Positions 7,741-8,532 of a stretch of 8,532 nucleotides of DNA are shown piece after piece. Source of the stretch: Singulisphaera sp. GP187 (GTDB lineage Bacteria; Pseudomonadota; Gammaproteobacteria; Burkholderiales; Burkholderiaceae_C). The stretch spans positions 1 through 8,532 of the forward strand of contig CALPYQ020000044.1 in the NCBI GenBank assembly GCA_943327965.2. The letters are read 5' to 3'. A program made the position numbers and the translations under genes. Position 1 is the first letter of the stretch. Every line of letters begins with the position of its first letter. The notes below the pieces were generated by a model. It ran no database searches and had not been told where the DNA came from. It saw nothing but the letters and a program-made list of their open reading frames with translations.

Positions 7741-8532
7741 TTAGACCAGCGCTTGGTTCAGTTTGGGAACTGCAGAAAGCAATGATTTTGTATACGCGTC
7801 TTGCGGATTGTTCAAAATTTGAGAAGCATCTCCCATTTCAACAATTTCGCCAGCATGCATCACGGCAACACGGTCTGCCAAATAGGCCACCACCCCAATG
7901 TTGTGCGTCACAAAAAGGTAACTGACCCCCAAAGAGTCCTGCAATTCTCTAAGCAGGTTCAAAATTTGGGCCTGGACCGAGACATCCAAAGCTGAAGTGG
8001 GTTCGTCACAAACAATGAGGCTGGGCTTAACGGCCAGCGCCCGCGCTATGGCAATGCGCTGACGCTGCCCGCCTGAAAACTCATGCGGATAGCGGTCTAA
8101 GGCATCGGCCCTAAGGCCCACCTGGTCCATCAAGACCTTCAAGTCGAAACGCCTTTGTTCCGCTGACCATTCGGGATGGAGGCTCTTCATGCCCTCCTCC
8201 AAAATCTCTAAAACACGCATACGCGGGTTCAAAGAACCAAAGGGATTTTGAAAAATAATTTGCAATTGACGGCGTGATTCTTGAAGAGCGCTTCCGCTCA
8301 GGTCAAACAAGTTCTGCCCCTGCAAATAGGCTTGGCCGCTGATATGAGTTTGCGGCGTTAGCAATTGCAAAAGAGCTTTACCAATGGTGGTTTTACCGCA
8401 ACCAGATTCACCCACCAAGGCCAATGTTTGACCCTTTTGAATTTCGAAGCTAACTTTTTTAACCGCCTGGAAAGTTTTCTTGCTGCCCAAGAAACCGCCG
8501 CCCAAAGAATAGGTCACCGACAAATCCTTGAC
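7741..8532 (-). CDS. Oligopeptide-type ABC transporter ATP-binding protein (5' end outside the window)
   Basis: This is the C-terminal 263 residues of an ABC ATPase that would power peptide or related-solute import at the inner membrane. Within the fragment: Walker A GESGCGKT (41-48), Q-loop QIIFQNP (91-97), signature FSGGQRQR (152-159), Walker B LIVCDEP (172-178), D-loop SALD (180-183), and H-loop FVTHN (207-211). The QNPFGSLNPRM stretch (95-105) and LEEGM (111-115) are typical of the Dpp/Opp/Yej family. The protein ends about ten residues after the DAYTKSLLSAVPKL element (245-258), so it lacks the longer Cys-containing tail usual in stand-alone OppF/DppF. This suggests the second half of a fused two-ATPase protein of YejF type, but the start is not visible and no symbol is given. 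The reading frame is open through the right edge; the leftmost Met-like codon near 8523 is an internal TTG. Its transcript probably ends at the downstream stem-loop. Confidence 0.9.
   Translation of the reverse strand, partial: VKDLSVTYSLGGGFLGSKKTFQAVKKVSFEIQKGQTLALVGESGCGKTTIGKALLQLLTPQTHISGQAYLQGQNLFDLSGSALQESRRQLQIIFQNPFGSLNPRMRVLEILEEGMKSLHPEWSAEQRRFDLKVLMDQVGLRADALDRYPHEFSGGQRQRIAIARALAVKPSLIVCDEPTSALDVSVQAQILNLLRELQDSLGVSYLFVTHNIGVVAYLADRVAVMHAGEIVEMGDASQILNNPQDAYTKSLLSAVPKLNQALV

Noticed and set aside
1..8532. A previously undescribed system (defence, mobile element, CRISPR or RNA)
   Set aside because: Both strands are accounted for by a conserved housekeeping operon and an ABC transporter gene. 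No direct-repeat array, transposase, integrase, toxin-antitoxin pair, tRNA or compositional break was seen.

Overview
The window is an ordinary stretch of housekeeping chromosome from a Gram-negative bacterium. The predicted proteins resemble those of Betaproteobacteria, order Burkholderiales, probably family Comamonadaceae (a Limnohabitans/Rhodoferax-like organism). That assignment rests on recalled protein similarity and was not searched. All supported genes lie on the minus strand, so the window reads biologically from right to left.

Right end (8532 to 7741): the 3' part of an oligopeptide-type ABC transporter ATPase whose start lies outside the window. A 146-bp intergenic region follows (7595-7740). 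It holds a strong stem-loop with a U-tract on the minus strand (7634-7675) and, upstream of that stem-loop, a sigma70-like promoter candidate (7686-7714).

Middle and left (7594 to 1): a tightly packed transcription/translation operon in the order rimP, nusA, infB, rbfA, truB, typA. Spacings are 1, 23, 23, 1 and -4 nt, so the genes are almost certainly co-transcribed and several are probably translationally coupled. RimP and RbfA are 30S maturation factors. NusA is a transcription elongation/termination factor. InfB is initiation factor IF2. TruB makes pseudouridine 55 in tRNA. TypA (BipA) is a ribosome-associated translational GTPase, and its gene runs off the left end. The core order matches the classical nusA-infB operon, but typA occupies the position where E. 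coli has rpsO-pnp.

No mobile element, CRISPR array, tRNA, rRNA or novel defence-like system is visible. The features most worth a second look are the stem-loop lying between a possible promoter and rimP (possible leader attenuation), and a nearly exact 120-bp (40-residue) tandem duplication in the IF2 N-terminal linker. The long plus-strand open frames are antisense shadows of the operon genes.
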